Positions 28,138-40,593 of a stretch of DNA of 42,058 bases are shown here, in pieces. Each line of letters starts with the position of its first letter. Within the stretch, counting starts at the first letter, position 1. Position numbers and translations under genes: made by a program. Source of the stretch: Myxococcales bacterium (lineage in GTDB: Bacteria; Myxococcota_A; Polyangia; Haliangiales; Haliangiaceae); contig CANKMW010000087.1 of the NCBI GenBank assembly GCA_947483555.1, positions 1 to 42,058 of the forward strand, in the 5' to 3' direction. The notes beneath the pieces are model-generated. The model was not told the origin of the DNA and did no database searches. It saw only the letters and a program-made list of their open reading frames with translations.

Positions 28138-29847
28138 CTAACCCGAGACGATCGGCTCCGGGGTGGCGGCGTCGACCGCTCGGGCGTGGCGGCCGCGCAA
28201 GCTGTCGATCATCGCCAGCAAGGATTCGAGCGGCACCGGCTTGTCGAGCAGCTGGCCACCCGACGCCAGCACGCGCTCGCGCATGGGATCGCTGAACACG
28301 CCGGCGGTCATGAGCACCAGCCGCGGCACCACCTCGGGACGACTGCGGCGCAGGGTCTCCAGCACCACCAGCCCGTCGGTGCCTGGCATCATGATGTCGC
28401 ACAGGATGACGTCGAAGTCCTGACGCAGCGCCGCGGCCAGCCCGGCGGCCCCGTCGTTGATCACGGTGACGTCGTGGTGGCCACGCAGCTGCCGACGCAG
28501 CGCGCTGGTCAGCGCGATCTCGTCGTCGATGATCAGCACCTGGCCGCGCGCGTGCGCGGTGACGACCGGCGCCGCCGCGTGACCGGCCGCCACGCGGTCG
28601 TCGACCGGGAACCCGACCGTGAAGGTCGTGCCTCGACCCGGGCTGCTGTCGACCGCGATGCGACCGCCGAACCGCTCGACGATGTCGCGCACGATCGACA
28701 GGCCGAGGCCCGAACCGGTGCCGCGCGGCTTGGTGGTGAAGAACGGCTCGTAGATGCGGGCCCGAAGCGCCGCCGGGATCCCGGCCCCGGTGTCGCTGAC
28801 CGACAGCTCGACGCGACCGTCGCGGGCGCGGCATCGGAGGTGGATCTCGTGGACCCGGTCGGCGGCCGGCACCGCCGCGTCGGCGGCGTTGACCAGCAGG
28901 TTGATCACGACCTGGCTGAGCTTGCGCGCATCGGCGGCGATCGGCGGTACCGGCGCCAGGTCGACGGTGAGTCGGGCCCGATGGCGGAGCTGGTTGCCGA
29001 CCAGGTCGTGCGCATCGCGACACACCGCCGCCACGTCCACCGCCTCGACCTGGTCGGGATCGCTGCGCGCATAGCTGCGCAGCGCCTGGACGATGGCGAC
29101 GATCCGCTCCACGCCGCGGACGTTGTCCTCCAGCATCTCGGTCATCTCGTCGAGGGTCGCCGCGCGCCGCGCGCGGTCGGCGTCGGCGGCCGCGCCCACC
29201 TCGCCGCCGTCGAGCAGGACCCGACGCAGGTCGCCGATGTGCTCGCGGCAGGTCTTGAGGTTCATCAGCACGTAGGCGGCCGGGTTGTTGACCTCGTGGG
29301 CGACGCCGGCCGCCAGGGTCCCGATCGCGGCCAGCCGATCGGCATGCTCCAGGCGCCGGCGCAGCTCGCGGGCCCGGCTGCGCGCCACGGCCGATTCGAC
29401 CGCGCGCCGCAGCACCGCCGGCGTGAGCAGCTCGCGCTCGACATGATCGTCGGCGCCGCGCTCGAGCCACGCCCGCGCCCGGGCCGCGTCGGTGCCGGTC
29501 TCGACCGTGATCGCCGGCGTCGGCGGCGTGGCGCGCATCAGGACCGCCAGCGCACCCTCGGCGGCGACGCCGAGTCCATCGACGTCGAGCACCACGGCGT
29601 GGAAGTGGCGGGCGGCGAGCTCGCCCAGCACGTCGCCGGCGCCGGCCCGCACCACCGTGTAGCCGATCATGCTCGCGGTCTCGAACACCCGCGCATCACC
29701 GGCGACGGCGAGCACGCGCACCGCTTCGGCGTGGCCGTGACGCGCGCGGTCGAGCGCGGTCAGCCCGCTCGTCGTGCCCGCCATCACCGGCTCGACGACG
29801 GCGCCGTCGTCGTTGCCAACACCCCTGTCATCGGACCGGACGCGCAT
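28138..29847 (-). CDS. Hybrid sensor histidine kinase
   Basis: A soluble protein of 569 residues from ATG 29847; the frame continues to 29946 and an ATG at 29784 is also possible. The N-terminal region (about 40-150) looks like a degenerate receiver domain. The HisKA box follows with phospho-accepting His184 (LAAGVAHEVNNP), then HATPase_c (N box VVINLLVNAADAA, G1 DTGAGIP, G2 GSGLGLS). A C-terminal receiver domain starts with VLIIDDE and has phospho-acceptor Asp484 (CDIMMPG) and the conserved Lys (DKPV). There is no TM segment, so it senses a cytoplasmic signal or receives phosphate from another kinase through its N-terminal module. It diverges from the PepQ-like gene. Confidence 0.93.
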   Translation of the reverse strand: MRVRSDDRGVGNDDGAVVEPVMAGTTSGLTALDRARHGHAEAVRVLAVAGDARVFETASMIGYTVVRAGAGDVLGELAARHFHAVVLDVDGLGVAAEGALAVLMRATPPTPAITVETGTDAARARAWLERGADDHVERELLTPAVLRRAVESAVARSRARELRRRLEHADRLAAIGTLAAGVAHEVNNPAAYVLMNLKTCREHIGDLRRVLLDGGEVGAAADADRARRAATLDEMTEMLEDNVRGVERIVAIVQALRSYARSDPDQVEAVDVAAVCRDAHDLVGNQLRHRARLTVDLAPVPPIAADARKLSQVVINLLVNAADAAVPAADRVHEIHLRCRARDGRVELSVSDTGAGIPAALRARIYEPFFTTKPRGTGSGLGLSIVRDIVERFGGRIAVDSSPGRGTTFTVGFPVDDRVAAGHAAAPVVTAHARGQVLIIDDEIALTSALRRQLRGHHDVTVINDGAAGLAAALRQDFDVILCDIMMPGTDGLVVLETLRRSRPEVVPRLVLMTAGVFSDPMRERVLASGGQLLDKPVPLESLLAMIDSLRGRHARAVDAATPEPIVSG

Positions 29848-29982
29848 GTGGTCCCGTGACACTAGCGGGTCCCGGCCCGCCGCACCATCACCCCACGGGA
29901 GGCGGTGGGGTACCCCGGCGAAGCGCAGGCCCTCGATTCGTGGCACCTTCGGTCGTCATCCGACATGCACCGCTGGTGAACC

Positions 29983-31289
29983 ATGATGTCCGCGCTCGCC
30001 GCCCTCTATCCCGATCATCTCGCCACGCTGACCACGGCCTACGACCACGTGCTGGCCAACCACGCGCTCGACGCGCTGATCATCAGCGCCGGCAGCGCCG
30101 CGTTGAAGAACCGCTTCGACGACCAGTACCGTCCGCTGGCCACCACGCCGGCGTTCGCGCACTGGCTGCCGTTGCCCGAGCCCGACGCCGTGCTGGTGGC
30201 GCGCGCCGGCCGGCGACCGCTCCTGATCCGGGTGGTGTCCGATGACTACTGGGAGACCCCGCCGGCCTGCGAGTCCGACCACTTCTGGTCGGGGTTCGAG
30301 GTGATCGAGGTGCGCACCGCCACCGACGCCGCGGCGCACCTGCCGGGCGGCCGCGTCGCGGTGATCGCCTCCGACGCGCTGCCCTTCACCGCCCCCGGTC
30401 CGGTCAACCCACCCGAGGTGGTGGCGGCGATCCACGCCGTCCGCACCCGCAAGACCCCGTACGAGGTCGGCTGTCTGCTCGAGGCCACGCGCCGCGCGAT
30501 GCGCGGCCACCGCACCGCGGCCGCCCGCTTCGCCGACGACGCACCCGGCGAGCTGGCGCTGCACCTGGCCTACCTCTCCGCCAGCGGTCAGGACGACGCC
30601 GAGACCCCGTACAAGAACATCGTCGCCCGCGGCACCCACGCCGCGGTCCTGCACCACGTCCACTACGCCAAGCTCGCGCCGCCGGCGGGCCCCGACTCGC
30701 TGCTGGTCGACGCCGGCGCCTCGTGCCTCGGCTACGGCAGCGACATCACGCGCACCTGGGTCCGCGGCGACGGCGCCGCGGCGACGCTGTTCGCGGCCCT
30801 GGTCGCCGGCGTCGAGCGGCTGCAGCAGGAGCTGTGCGGCGCGATCGCCCCCGGCCTCGAGTACGAGGCGCTGCACGACCGCTCCCACCTGCTGCTCGGC
30901 GAGTTGCTGGTCGAGCTCGGCGTCGGCCGCGGCACCGCCGACGAGCTGGTGGCCCGCGGCGTGACCCGGGCCCTGTTCCCGCACGGCCTCGGCCACTCGC
31001 TCGGCATCCAGGTTCACGACGTCGGCATGCGGCTGCGGCCGCCGCGCGCCAACAACCCGTTCCTGCGCAACACCAGCGTGATCGAGGCCGGCCAGGTGTT
31101 CACCATCGAACCCGGCTGCTACTTCATCGACGGCCTGCTGGCGCCGCTGCGCGGCGACCAGCGGGCGGCGCTGCTCGACTGGACCACCGTCGACGCGCTG
31201 CGACCGTTCGGCGGCGTCCGCATCGAGGACGACGTCGTGGTCACCGCCGGCGGCATGCGCAACCTCACGCGCGAGGTGTGGGGGGAAGC

Positions 31290-31293
<4 letters not shown>
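29983..31293 (+). CDS. pepQ: M24 metallopeptidase, Xaa-Pro dipeptidase type
   Basis: A 436-residue protein close in length to PepQ of E. coli (443). The N-terminal domain (about 1-150) is followed by the pita-bread catalytic domain. All five metal ligands are visible: Asp in VDAGASC, Asp in GSDITRTW, His in GLGHSLG, Glu in TIEPGCYF and Glu in RIEDDV. The His-rich VLHHVHYAK block matches the substrate pocket of prolidases, so cleavage of X-Pro dipeptides is likely; OPAA-type activity on organophosphates is a known side reaction of the family. The stop overlaps the start of the FKBP lipoprotein (GTGA). Confidence 0.9.
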
Positions 31294-32644
<1,351 letters not shown>

Positions 32645-32648
<4 letters not shown>

Positions 32649-33709
32649 CCGGGGCGCCACTGCCGGCGGCGGCCGTGCGCGCGGCGTGGTGCTGGGACGG
32701 CGCCGACGTCGAGCTGGCGCCGATCCCGGGTGGGCTGATCAACGCGACGTTCGCGGTGCGGCGCGGCGGCGAGCCGATCGCGGTGTTGCAACGGCTCCAT
32801 CCGGTGTTCGGCGCCGAGGTCAACCTCGACATCGACGCCGTCACCGCGCACCTCGCCGGGCGCGGCCTGACCACGCCGCGGCTGGTGCGAACGCGGGACG
32901 AGGCGGCGTGGGTGGTGGACGACGGCCGGGTCTGGCGCGCGCTGAGCTGGGTCGACGGGATCGCCGTGCATGCGGTGCCCGATCCGGCGTGGGCGCGCGC
33001 CGGCGGCGAGCTGATCGGCCGCTTCCACCGCGCCGTGTTCGATCTCGATCACGCCTACCACTTCACCCGCGCCGGCGTTCACGACACCGCCGCGCACCTG
33101 GCCAGGCTCGAGGCCCGGGTCCGGATCCCGTTGGTCCCGAGCGAGCCCGGCGGCGGCGAGTCGCAGCACGCCGTCGAGCTCGGGCGCGAGATCCTCGACG
33201 CCGCCGGCGCGCTGCCGCCGATGCCGTCGCTACCGCGCCGCCACGCCCACGGCGACCTCAAGATCTCGAACCTCCTGTTCCGGGCCGCCGCGGTCCCCGA
33301 GGCGGTCGCGCTCGTCGATCTCGACACCCTCGGGCAGCAGACCCTCGCCTTCGAGCTCGGCGATGCGATGCGCTCGTGGTGCAACCCGCGCGGCGAGGAC
33401 GCCGCAACCATCTCGTTCGAGTTGCCGATCTTCGCCGCCGCGATCGCGGGCTGGACCGCGGTCGCCGGTGGACTGTTCGACGACGCCGAGCGGCGGTCGA
33501 TCGTGGTCGGGCTCGAGACCGTGTGCGTCGAGCTGGCGGCGCGCTTCGCCGCCGACGTGTTCGACGATGCCTACTTCGGATGGGACCCGGCTCGCTTCCC
33601 GTCGCGCCGCGCGCACAACCTGGTCCGGGCGCGCGGTCAGCTGGCGCTGGGACGCGCCGTACGGGCCGCCCGCGCCGACGCGCTCGACGTGATCCTGACC
33701 ACGAGATAG
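32645..33709 (+). CDS. APH-family (NahK-like) phosphotransferase
   Basis: A 354-residue product from the GTG overlapping the previous stop. It belongs to the aminoglycoside phosphotransferase/choline kinase fold: N-lobe with IPGGLINATFAV and AVLQRLHPVF, the catalytic loop HAHGDLKISNLLF (catalytic Asp) and the metal-binding VDLDTL. The opening GGLINATF and LQR pattern is like N-acetylhexosamine 1-kinase and related sugar kinases, so a sugar or small alcohol is a better guess than an antibiotic. It closes a run of three genes (peptidase, FKBP lipoprotein, kinase) joined by 4-base overlaps. Confidence 0.82.
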
Positions 33710-33822
33710 ACAAGCAGATCCGGGTGGTTGAGAGCCGCCTCGAGCTGCGGCGGAGACGCAGCGCACCCTGCCCGCGTATGTCAGCCGGTTCACACCATCA
33801 CGGCGGGGCGATCTCGGCGAAG

Positions 33823-36804
33823 ATGGAGCGGATGCTCACCCGCCGCCGCGTGGCCCTCGCGATCTCCGCTGTCGCCATCCTGGGCTCGAGCGCGTTCGCG
33901 GTCCAGCCCTCGACACGCTCGCGGGCGCGACGCTCGCACGATCACGACGCGGTCGTGCTGCCAGGTGCCGGCGTGACGCAGCCGCTGCGCACGTACGTCG
34001 AGCTCCTGCACCAGCGGGTGCCGGCGACCCGCGGCGTGGCGTGGCAGCGACTGCTCGCCGCGGCGCCCGGGCTCACGCAGTCGAGCTGGGATCGCGCGAC
34101 CGGGGTGCCGTCGCGCATCTGGGGGCGCGGCCTCGACGTCCCGGGCAGCGTCGCCGACGGTGGCGTCGCCGCCGCCGCCGCCCGCCGGTTCCTCGTCGAC
34201 CACCTCGACCTGGTCGCGCCCGGGTCGGCGGTCACCGACTTCGAGCTGGTCAGCAACGTGGAGCTCCGGGGCCTGCGCACGATCGGCTTCGTGCAGCGCC
34301 ATGGCGGCCTGCGGGTGTTCGGTGGCCAGATCAGCTTCCGCTTCAAGCGCGATCGGCTGTTCGTCATCGGCTCCGAGGCGCTGCCCGACGTGCGCACCGC
34401 CTGGCCCCGTCGCATCGCCGCTGGCGCCGACCTGGGCGCGACCGTGGCCGCCGAGTCCGCGGCCGACCTCGGCCTGGCACCCGATCGCGTCACCGCCGGC
34501 GCGGCCGGCACTTTGATGATCGTTCCGCTGGTCGGCGACGACCACGTGCTCGGCTACCGCGTCGTGGTGCCGATCGAGATCGACGGCGGCAGCGCCGGGA
34601 GCTGGCAGGTGTTCGCCGATCCGGCGACCGGTGCGCCGATCGTGCGCCGATCGCTGACTCGCTTCGGCGCGGGCACCGTGGCCTTCGACGCCGTCGAACG
34701 CTGGCCGGGCCGCCCGCGGCGCGTCTATCCCGCCCCGCACCTGGCGGTCACGATCGGAAGCGCCATCGCCACCACCAGCGCGGTCGGAACCGTGACCTGG
34801 GCCGGCGGCGCGGCGGTGAACGTCAACACGTCGGTGACCGGCCCGCTGGTCGACGTCGACAACCGGCTGGGCAGCGAGGCCACGACCACGCTGGCGGTGG
34901 CCGACACCGGCTCCGGGGTGTGGGCGCCCGGCAACGATCGCGACCTCGACGCCCAGCTGTCCGCGTACGTCCACGCCCATCGGGTCAAGGAATACTCTCG
35001 CTCGTTCGCCGGCGGCTTGCCGTTCCTCGACGATCAGCTGCCGGTGCACGTCAACATCGACGACGAGTGCAACGCGTTCTCCAACGGCACCGCCATCCAC
35101 TTCTTCCGGGCCAGCGAGATGTGCGAGAACACCGGCACGCTCGCCGACGTCGTCTACCACGAGTTCGGACACTCGCTGCACTCGCACGCCCTCATCGAGG
35201 GCGCCGGCTTCTTCGACGGCGCCTTCAGCGAGGGCCTGTCCGACTACCTGGCGGCGACCATGACCGACGACTCGGGGATGGGCCGCGGCTTCTTCAAGAG
35301 CGACAACCCGCTGCGCGAGCTGAACCCGGTCGGCCGCGAGCACATCTGGCCGCTCGACATCGCGGAGATCCACGCCACCGGCATCATCTACGGCGGCACG
35401 ATGTGGGACCTGCGCACGGCGCTGATCGAGGCCAAGGGTCGCGACGCCGGCATCGCGCTCGCCGACCGCTTCTTCTACGCCGCGGTCCAGCGGGCGCCCA
35501 GCATCCCGGCGACGCTGATCGAGGTGCTCGCCGAGGACGATGACGACGGCGATCTGACCAACGGCACCCCCAACGAATGCCTGATCCGCGCCGCCTACGG
35601 GCGCCATGGCATGCGCACGATCGGCGGCACGCTCGACGCCGCCGGGCTGGTCCCGCTGACCACCGCGGCGACGACGTTGCCGGTCACCCTGACCCTGGTC
35701 GGCGTCGACACCCGCTGCGGCGACGACATCGCCGAGGCCATCCTCGAGTGGCGCCCGCGCGGCTCGGGCGACACGCCGCGCGCCGGCACCGCGCCGGCCA
35801 CCGCCGCCGGCGACGTGTGGCGCGCCGAGATGCCGCTGCCCGATGACGGCGACGTCGCGCAGTACCACCTGCGGGTCAAGTTCGCCGACACGACCGAGAT
35901 GATCTTCCCCGACAACCGCGCCGATCCGTGGTTCCAGGTCTACCGCGGCGACGTGGTGCCGCTCTACTGCACCGACTTCGAGAGCAATCCGTTCGACGAC
36001 GGCTGGCGCGCCGACGACCACGGCGGCTGGCAGTGGGGCGTGTCCGGCGGCAGCCGCGAGCACGGCGATCCGTCGGTGGCCTATTCGGGCTCCCGCGTCC
36101 TCGGCACCGGGCTGGCCGCCAGCGCCGGCGCCTATCCCGCCGGCGCGATCACCTGGGCCGAATCGCCGCTGGTCGAGACCGGCCAGTGGAGCGATGTTCG
36201 CCTGCACTACCGGCGCTGGCTCAACGTCGAGGATGGCTTCTACGATCAGGCCTCGATCTCCGTCAACGGCGAGCGGGCGTGGGCCAACCTGAGCTCGGGC
36301 GGCAACAGCAACAAGACCCAGCACCACGAAGATCGGGCCTGGGTCTTCAACGACGTCGCGCTCAGCTCGCGCATCTTCAAGAAGCAGGTCCGGGTGCGCT
36401 GGGAGATCGACGCCGACTCCGATGACAGCTTCGAGCTCGGCGGCTGGACGCTCGACGACGTCTGCATCGTCGCCAACGTCAACTCGGTGTGCGGCGATGG
36501 CGTTCGCAGCCCCGCCGAGCAGTGCGACAACGGGGCCGCCAACGCCGACGTGCCCGACACCTGCCGCACCACCTGCCGCGTCGCCTACTGCGGCGACGGC
36601 ATCGCCGACGTCAACGAGGTGTGCGACGACGGCAACGACGACGAGGCCGACGACTGCGACACCGACTGTCAGGTCATCCTGCCGCCCGATCCGATCGATC
36701 CCGGCGGTTGCTGCTCGACGGCCCGCGAGCCACGCGCCGCGCTGGCGCCGCTCGGCCTCGGCCTCGGCCTGCTGGCCCTGGTCGGCCGCCGCCGCCGCCG
36801 GTGA
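33823..36804 (+). CDS. Secreted zinc metalloprotease with Cys repeats and MYXO-CTERM-like anchor
   Basis: A 993-residue product from ATG 33823, which gives a proper Sec signal (cleavage after SAFA at about 26); ATG 33778 is also in frame. A propeptide of FTP/PepSY type spans about 90-270. The catalytic domain has His446-Glu-Phe-Gly-His450 and Glu470 (EGLSDY), a gluzincin arrangement as in thermolysin or fungalysin families. Beta domains follow (about 600-870), then two DUF4215-like repeats (CGDGVRSPAEQCDNG and CGDGIADVNEVCDDGND). The end is GGCCST, a hydrophobic helix (about 970-986) and Arg5, matching MYXO-CTERM tails that direct proteins to the cell surface in Myxococcota. Probably a surface protease used in feeding or predation. 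Confidence 0.92.
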   Translation: MERMLTRRRVALAISAVAILGSSAFAVQPSTRSRARRSHDHDAVVLPGAGVTQPLRTYVELLHQRVPATRGVAWQRLLAAAPGLTQSSWDRATGVPSRIWGRGLDVPGSVADGGVAAAAARRFLVDHLDLVAPGSAVTDFELVSNVELRGLRTIGFVQRHGGLRVFGGQISFRFKRDRLFVIGSEALPDVRTAWPRRIAAGADLGATVAAESAADLGLAPDRVTAGAAGTLMIVPLVGDDHVLGYRVVVPIEIDGGSAGSWQVFADPATGAPIVRRSLTRFGAGTVAFDAVERWPGRPRRVYPAPHLAVTIGSAIATTSAVGTVTWAGGAAVNVNTSVTGPLVDVDNRLGSEATTTLAVADTGSGVWAPGNDRDLDAQLSAYVHAHRVKEYSRSFAGGLPFLDDQLPVHVNIDDECNAFSNGTAIHFFRASEMCENTGTLADVVYHEFGHSLHSHALIEGAGFFDGAFSEGLSDYLAATMTDDSGMGRGFFKSDNPLRELNPVGREHIWPLDIAEIHATGIIYGGTMWDLRTALIEAKGRDAGIALADRFFYAAVQRAPSIPATLIEVLAEDDDDGDLTNGTPNECLIRAAYGRHGMRTIGGTLDAAGLVPLTTAATTLPVTLTLVGVDTRCGDDIAEAILEWRPRGSGDTPRAGTAPATAAGDVWRAEMPLPDDGDVAQYHLRVKFADTTEMIFPDNRADPWFQVYRGDVVPLYCTDFESNPFDDGWRADDHGGWQWGVSGGSREHGDPSVAYSGSRVLGTGLAASAGAYPAGAITWAESPLVETGQWSDVRLHYRRWLNVEDGFYDQASISVNGERAWANLSSGGNSNKTQHHEDRAWVFNDVALSSRIFKKQVRVRWEIDADSDDSFELGGWTLDDVCIVANVNSVCGDGVRSPAEQCDNGAANADVPDTCRTTCRVAYCGDGIADVNEVCDDGNDDEADDCDTDCQVILPPDPIDPGGCCSTAREPRAALAPLGLGLGLLALVGRRRRR

Positions 36805-36839
36805 TACCCTCCCCGCCGGTGGGCAAACCCGTCGACGGC

Positions 36840-38396
<1,557 letters not shown>

Positions 38397-38884
38397 TCGC
38401 CTGGCGCGCCGCGCGCTGCTCGTCGGGGCTCAGCCAACCGTCGTGGTTGGCGTCGAACCGGCGCAGCTGCATCAGGCGGCGCTGGTGGCGGAGGCGCATC
38501 GCGAACCGCTTCGCGGCCCGCCGCTCGGGGCCGGTGAGACGGCCGTCACCGTCACGGTCGAAGCGCTGCACGAGCTGCGCCTTCAACTGCCGCTTCTGAC
38601 CCTGCATCTCCCCGCGCTGGCCCATCTGCCCACGCTGTCCCTGCATCCCCGGTCCCGGCGGTTGCTGGTACGGATCGAACGGCGCGGCCTCGACCGGGCC
38701 GGACGGCGGCGCCTGTGGAGCGGGGCCAGGTTGGTCGGCGAGCGCTGCCGAGGCGCCACCGGCGACGAGGAGACCGACGAGCAGGGCGATTCGCTTCATG
38801 CCCTTTCGACCCGCGGCCGTCGCGGAGGTTAGGGCCCGCGCGCGGACAAGTCGATCGGTGATCTCCACCCGATTCAACTCCGAT

Positions 38885-38902
38885 CAGATCAGATCTGATC
38901 TG
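38885..38902. repeat. Perfect 18-bp palindrome
   Basis: CAGATCAGATCTGATCTG reads the same on both strands and is built of repeated GATC steps. It lies about 85 bases upstream of the EF-hand gene start, in the 326-base gap before the HNH gene. It could be an operator; no promoter can be placed with confidence. Confidence 0.85.
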
Positions 38903-38939
38903 GGATCCGAAACCAATCAAACTCTGGTCCCGGCGATGG

Positions 38940-39050
38940 CGCTGTGGATGCTGTGGACAGCCGTCTTCGGCTGTCCAAGGCCTGGGCGCGAGCGCGGCTG
39001 CTTCGCTGCGCAGACTGGCGCTCGTGCACAGGCCGGCAGCATCCACAGCG
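38940..39050. repeat. 111-bp cloverleaf-like foldback element
   Basis: A 14-bp perfect outer stem (38940-38953 with 39037-39050) encloses two arms. The first arm is a 10-bp perfect hairpin (38954-38963 with 38968-38977, loop TCTT). The second arm pairs GGCCTG with CAGGCC (38979-38984, 39029-39034) and continues as a 10-bp stem with one G-T pair. The element lies between the EF-hand gene and the 3' end of the HNH gene. It may act as a transcription terminator, a structured RNA, or the end of a mobile repeat. Confidence 0.85.
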
Positions 39051-39125
39051 TCCGATCACCGCGGCCCCGGTCTCACCCACGGCGAGATCGGACCGATCTT
39101 CTTCCACTGCGCGCCTCGAGGCCGA

Positions 39126-40334
39126 TCACGAGACGCTGGAGCACGCCGTGGTGGTCTGCCAGCACGGTCCGGCCCCGTCCGAGCAGCGGCTGGTGTACCT
39201 GACGTGCAGGACGCCCAGCGCCGCCCGCATCCGATCCTCGATCGTCGCCGCTGGCAGGTGAGCGCTCTGCGCGACGGCGTGGCGAGCCTCCGCGGCGGTC
39301 CAGCCGAGCCCGCGCAGGCCGAGGGTCACGTCGGCCTCCATCTCAGCTCGTGCCCGCCGCTCCTGCATGAACGCGGAGCCGAAGCTGCGGTCGGCCTCGT
39401 ATTGGTTATGGGAAGAACAGAGCAGCCGGGTGCCCGGCACCGTCGGCTGGCCGCCGCGAGCGAACGGTACGACGTGATCGAACTCGAGGAAGCCGCGCTC
39501 GGTGCAACGGTCGCCATCCTCGCTGACGAACGCGCATTGCTCGCCATCGCGGGCATGCACCGCGCGCTTGACGTCGTTGGGCACACGCCTGGTGGCGGCG
39601 CCGGCCTTGGTGGCGGCGCCGGCCTTGGTGGCGCGCGGCCGGTGGGTCGCCGCGAACTTCTTGCGCTCGAGGTCGTCGAGGAGAGTGTCGAGCGCCCGAT
39701 CGATCACCTGGTCGAGGTCGCCGGACGGCACCCGATGGCGCAGCAGCGCCTGGGCACGGAGCAGCTTGTCGTGCGTCGCCTGGCCGATCGTGACCTGGAG
39801 CGCGAAGCGCTGCGGCGCGAGCGGCGCCACCTTGGTCGTGGGTGGCGCGGCATCAACCGGCCCCGGGGCCCGTTGATCGACTTGCACGGCTCCGGGGAGC
39901 GGTTGCAAGAGGGCCGGGACGTCCGGCCGCGGGTAGCGCTGGGCCAGGAGCAGCTCGATCTCGGCCTTGCTGCCGTGGCTCGCCGCCGCGATCAGCTCGT
40001 CGGCAGTCTCGTCCGTGAGGTGGGGCGCCAAGAGGATGACGGCGGCGAGGTGCAAGCGGCCGTCGGCGACGGCGGCGAAGATCGCGGGGAACCGGCGCGC
40101 CGCCCGCGCGGCGCGGATGCGCTTGTAGGCGGCATCCTCGGACAGGTGCAACACGCGCACGCAGTAGACGTGCATCGACGCGCAGGCGGCGGGCAAGTAC
40201 AGCGCCCGCGCATCGACCTCGGCGAGGTGCGCGAGCAGCGCGGCGGTCGTCTGCTGGTCGGCGGCGACCAGGGCGGCGAGGTGATCGAGAAGATCGTGAT
40301 CCGGCAGGTGCGCCAGCGAGTACGTGCTCGTCAT
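39126..40334 (-). CDS. HNH endonuclease domain protein of the 13E12-repeat kind
   Basis: A 402-residue protein. The helical N-terminal half (about 1-130: DALYKRIRAARAARRFPAIF-like block and DGRLHLAAVILLAPHLTDET) resembles the DUF222-type region of REP13E12 proteins. A variable linker follows, with a short repeat (ATKAG AATKAG) encoded by an 18-bp tandem duplication near 39600. The HNH domain at about 255-320 has CAFVSEDGDRC, EFDHVVPFARGG and LLCSSHNQYEAD, so the His, Asn/His and zinc-type Cys ligands are present. Such genes are often multicopy and linked to mobile DNA. A 75-base relic of a second copy lies at 41679 in the opposite direction. Confidence 0.88.
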   Translation of the reverse strand: MTSTYSLAHLPDHDLLDHLAALVAADQQTTAALLAHLAEVDARALYLPAACASMHVYCVRVLHLSEDAAYKRIRAARAARRFPAIFAAVADGRLHLAAVILLAPHLTDETADELIAAASHGSKAEIELLLAQRYPRPDVPALLQPLPGAVQVDQRAPGPVDAAPPTTKVAPLAPQRFALQVTIGQATHDKLLRAQALLRHRVPSGDLDQVIDRALDTLLDDLERKKFAATHRPRATKAGAATKAGAATRRVPNDVKRAVHARDGEQCAFVSEDGDRCTERGFLEFDHVVPFARGGQPTVPGTRLLCSSHNQYEADRSFGSAFMQERRARAEMEADVTLGLRGLGWTAAEARHAVAQSAHLPAATIEDRMRAALGVLHVRYTSRCSDGAGPCWQTTTACSSVS

Positions 40335-40373
40335 CTATCACCCATAACACGGTGTTTTTCGGGGCCTCAGAAT

Positions 40374-40444
40374 CTCCGTGGTGCGACGACGAGCAGGTGC
40401 GACGAGATTTCTCGCGTCGTCGCGCGTCGACGCGCACCACGGAG
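40374..40444. repeat. 71-bp foldback element upstream of the HNH gene
   Basis: A 12-bp perfect outer stem, CTCCGTGGTGCG (40374-40385) with CGCACCACGGAG (40433-40444), encloses nested stems CGACGACG/CGTCGTCG and CGAGA-TT-TCTCG. It lies 40 bases upstream of the HNH start. Together with the cloverleaf at 38940 it brackets the HNH gene. The remainder of the gap up to 40593 shows only a purine-rich tract near 40520-40546 and a good Shine-Dalgarno site (GAGGAG) for the transposase relic. Confidence 0.85.
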
Positions 40445-40593
40445 CTCCTGGGCGCGCTGGCGTGAGGATCGTGTCGCCCGCGCAAGGCGACGGCGATCGC
40501 GGCGCGCGAGGGCGTCAACAAGAAAGTGAAGAAAGAAAGTGGAGAAACCGCACCACCGGGAGACCGGATCGTCGGCGGAAGCGTACGAGGAGC

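Noticed and set aside
33790..36327. A minus-strand open frame of 845 codons opposite the surface protease
   Set aside because: It is the antisense shadow of a clear gene in GC-rich codons; the translation is low-complexity Val/Gly/Ala/Asp/Arg with no domain.
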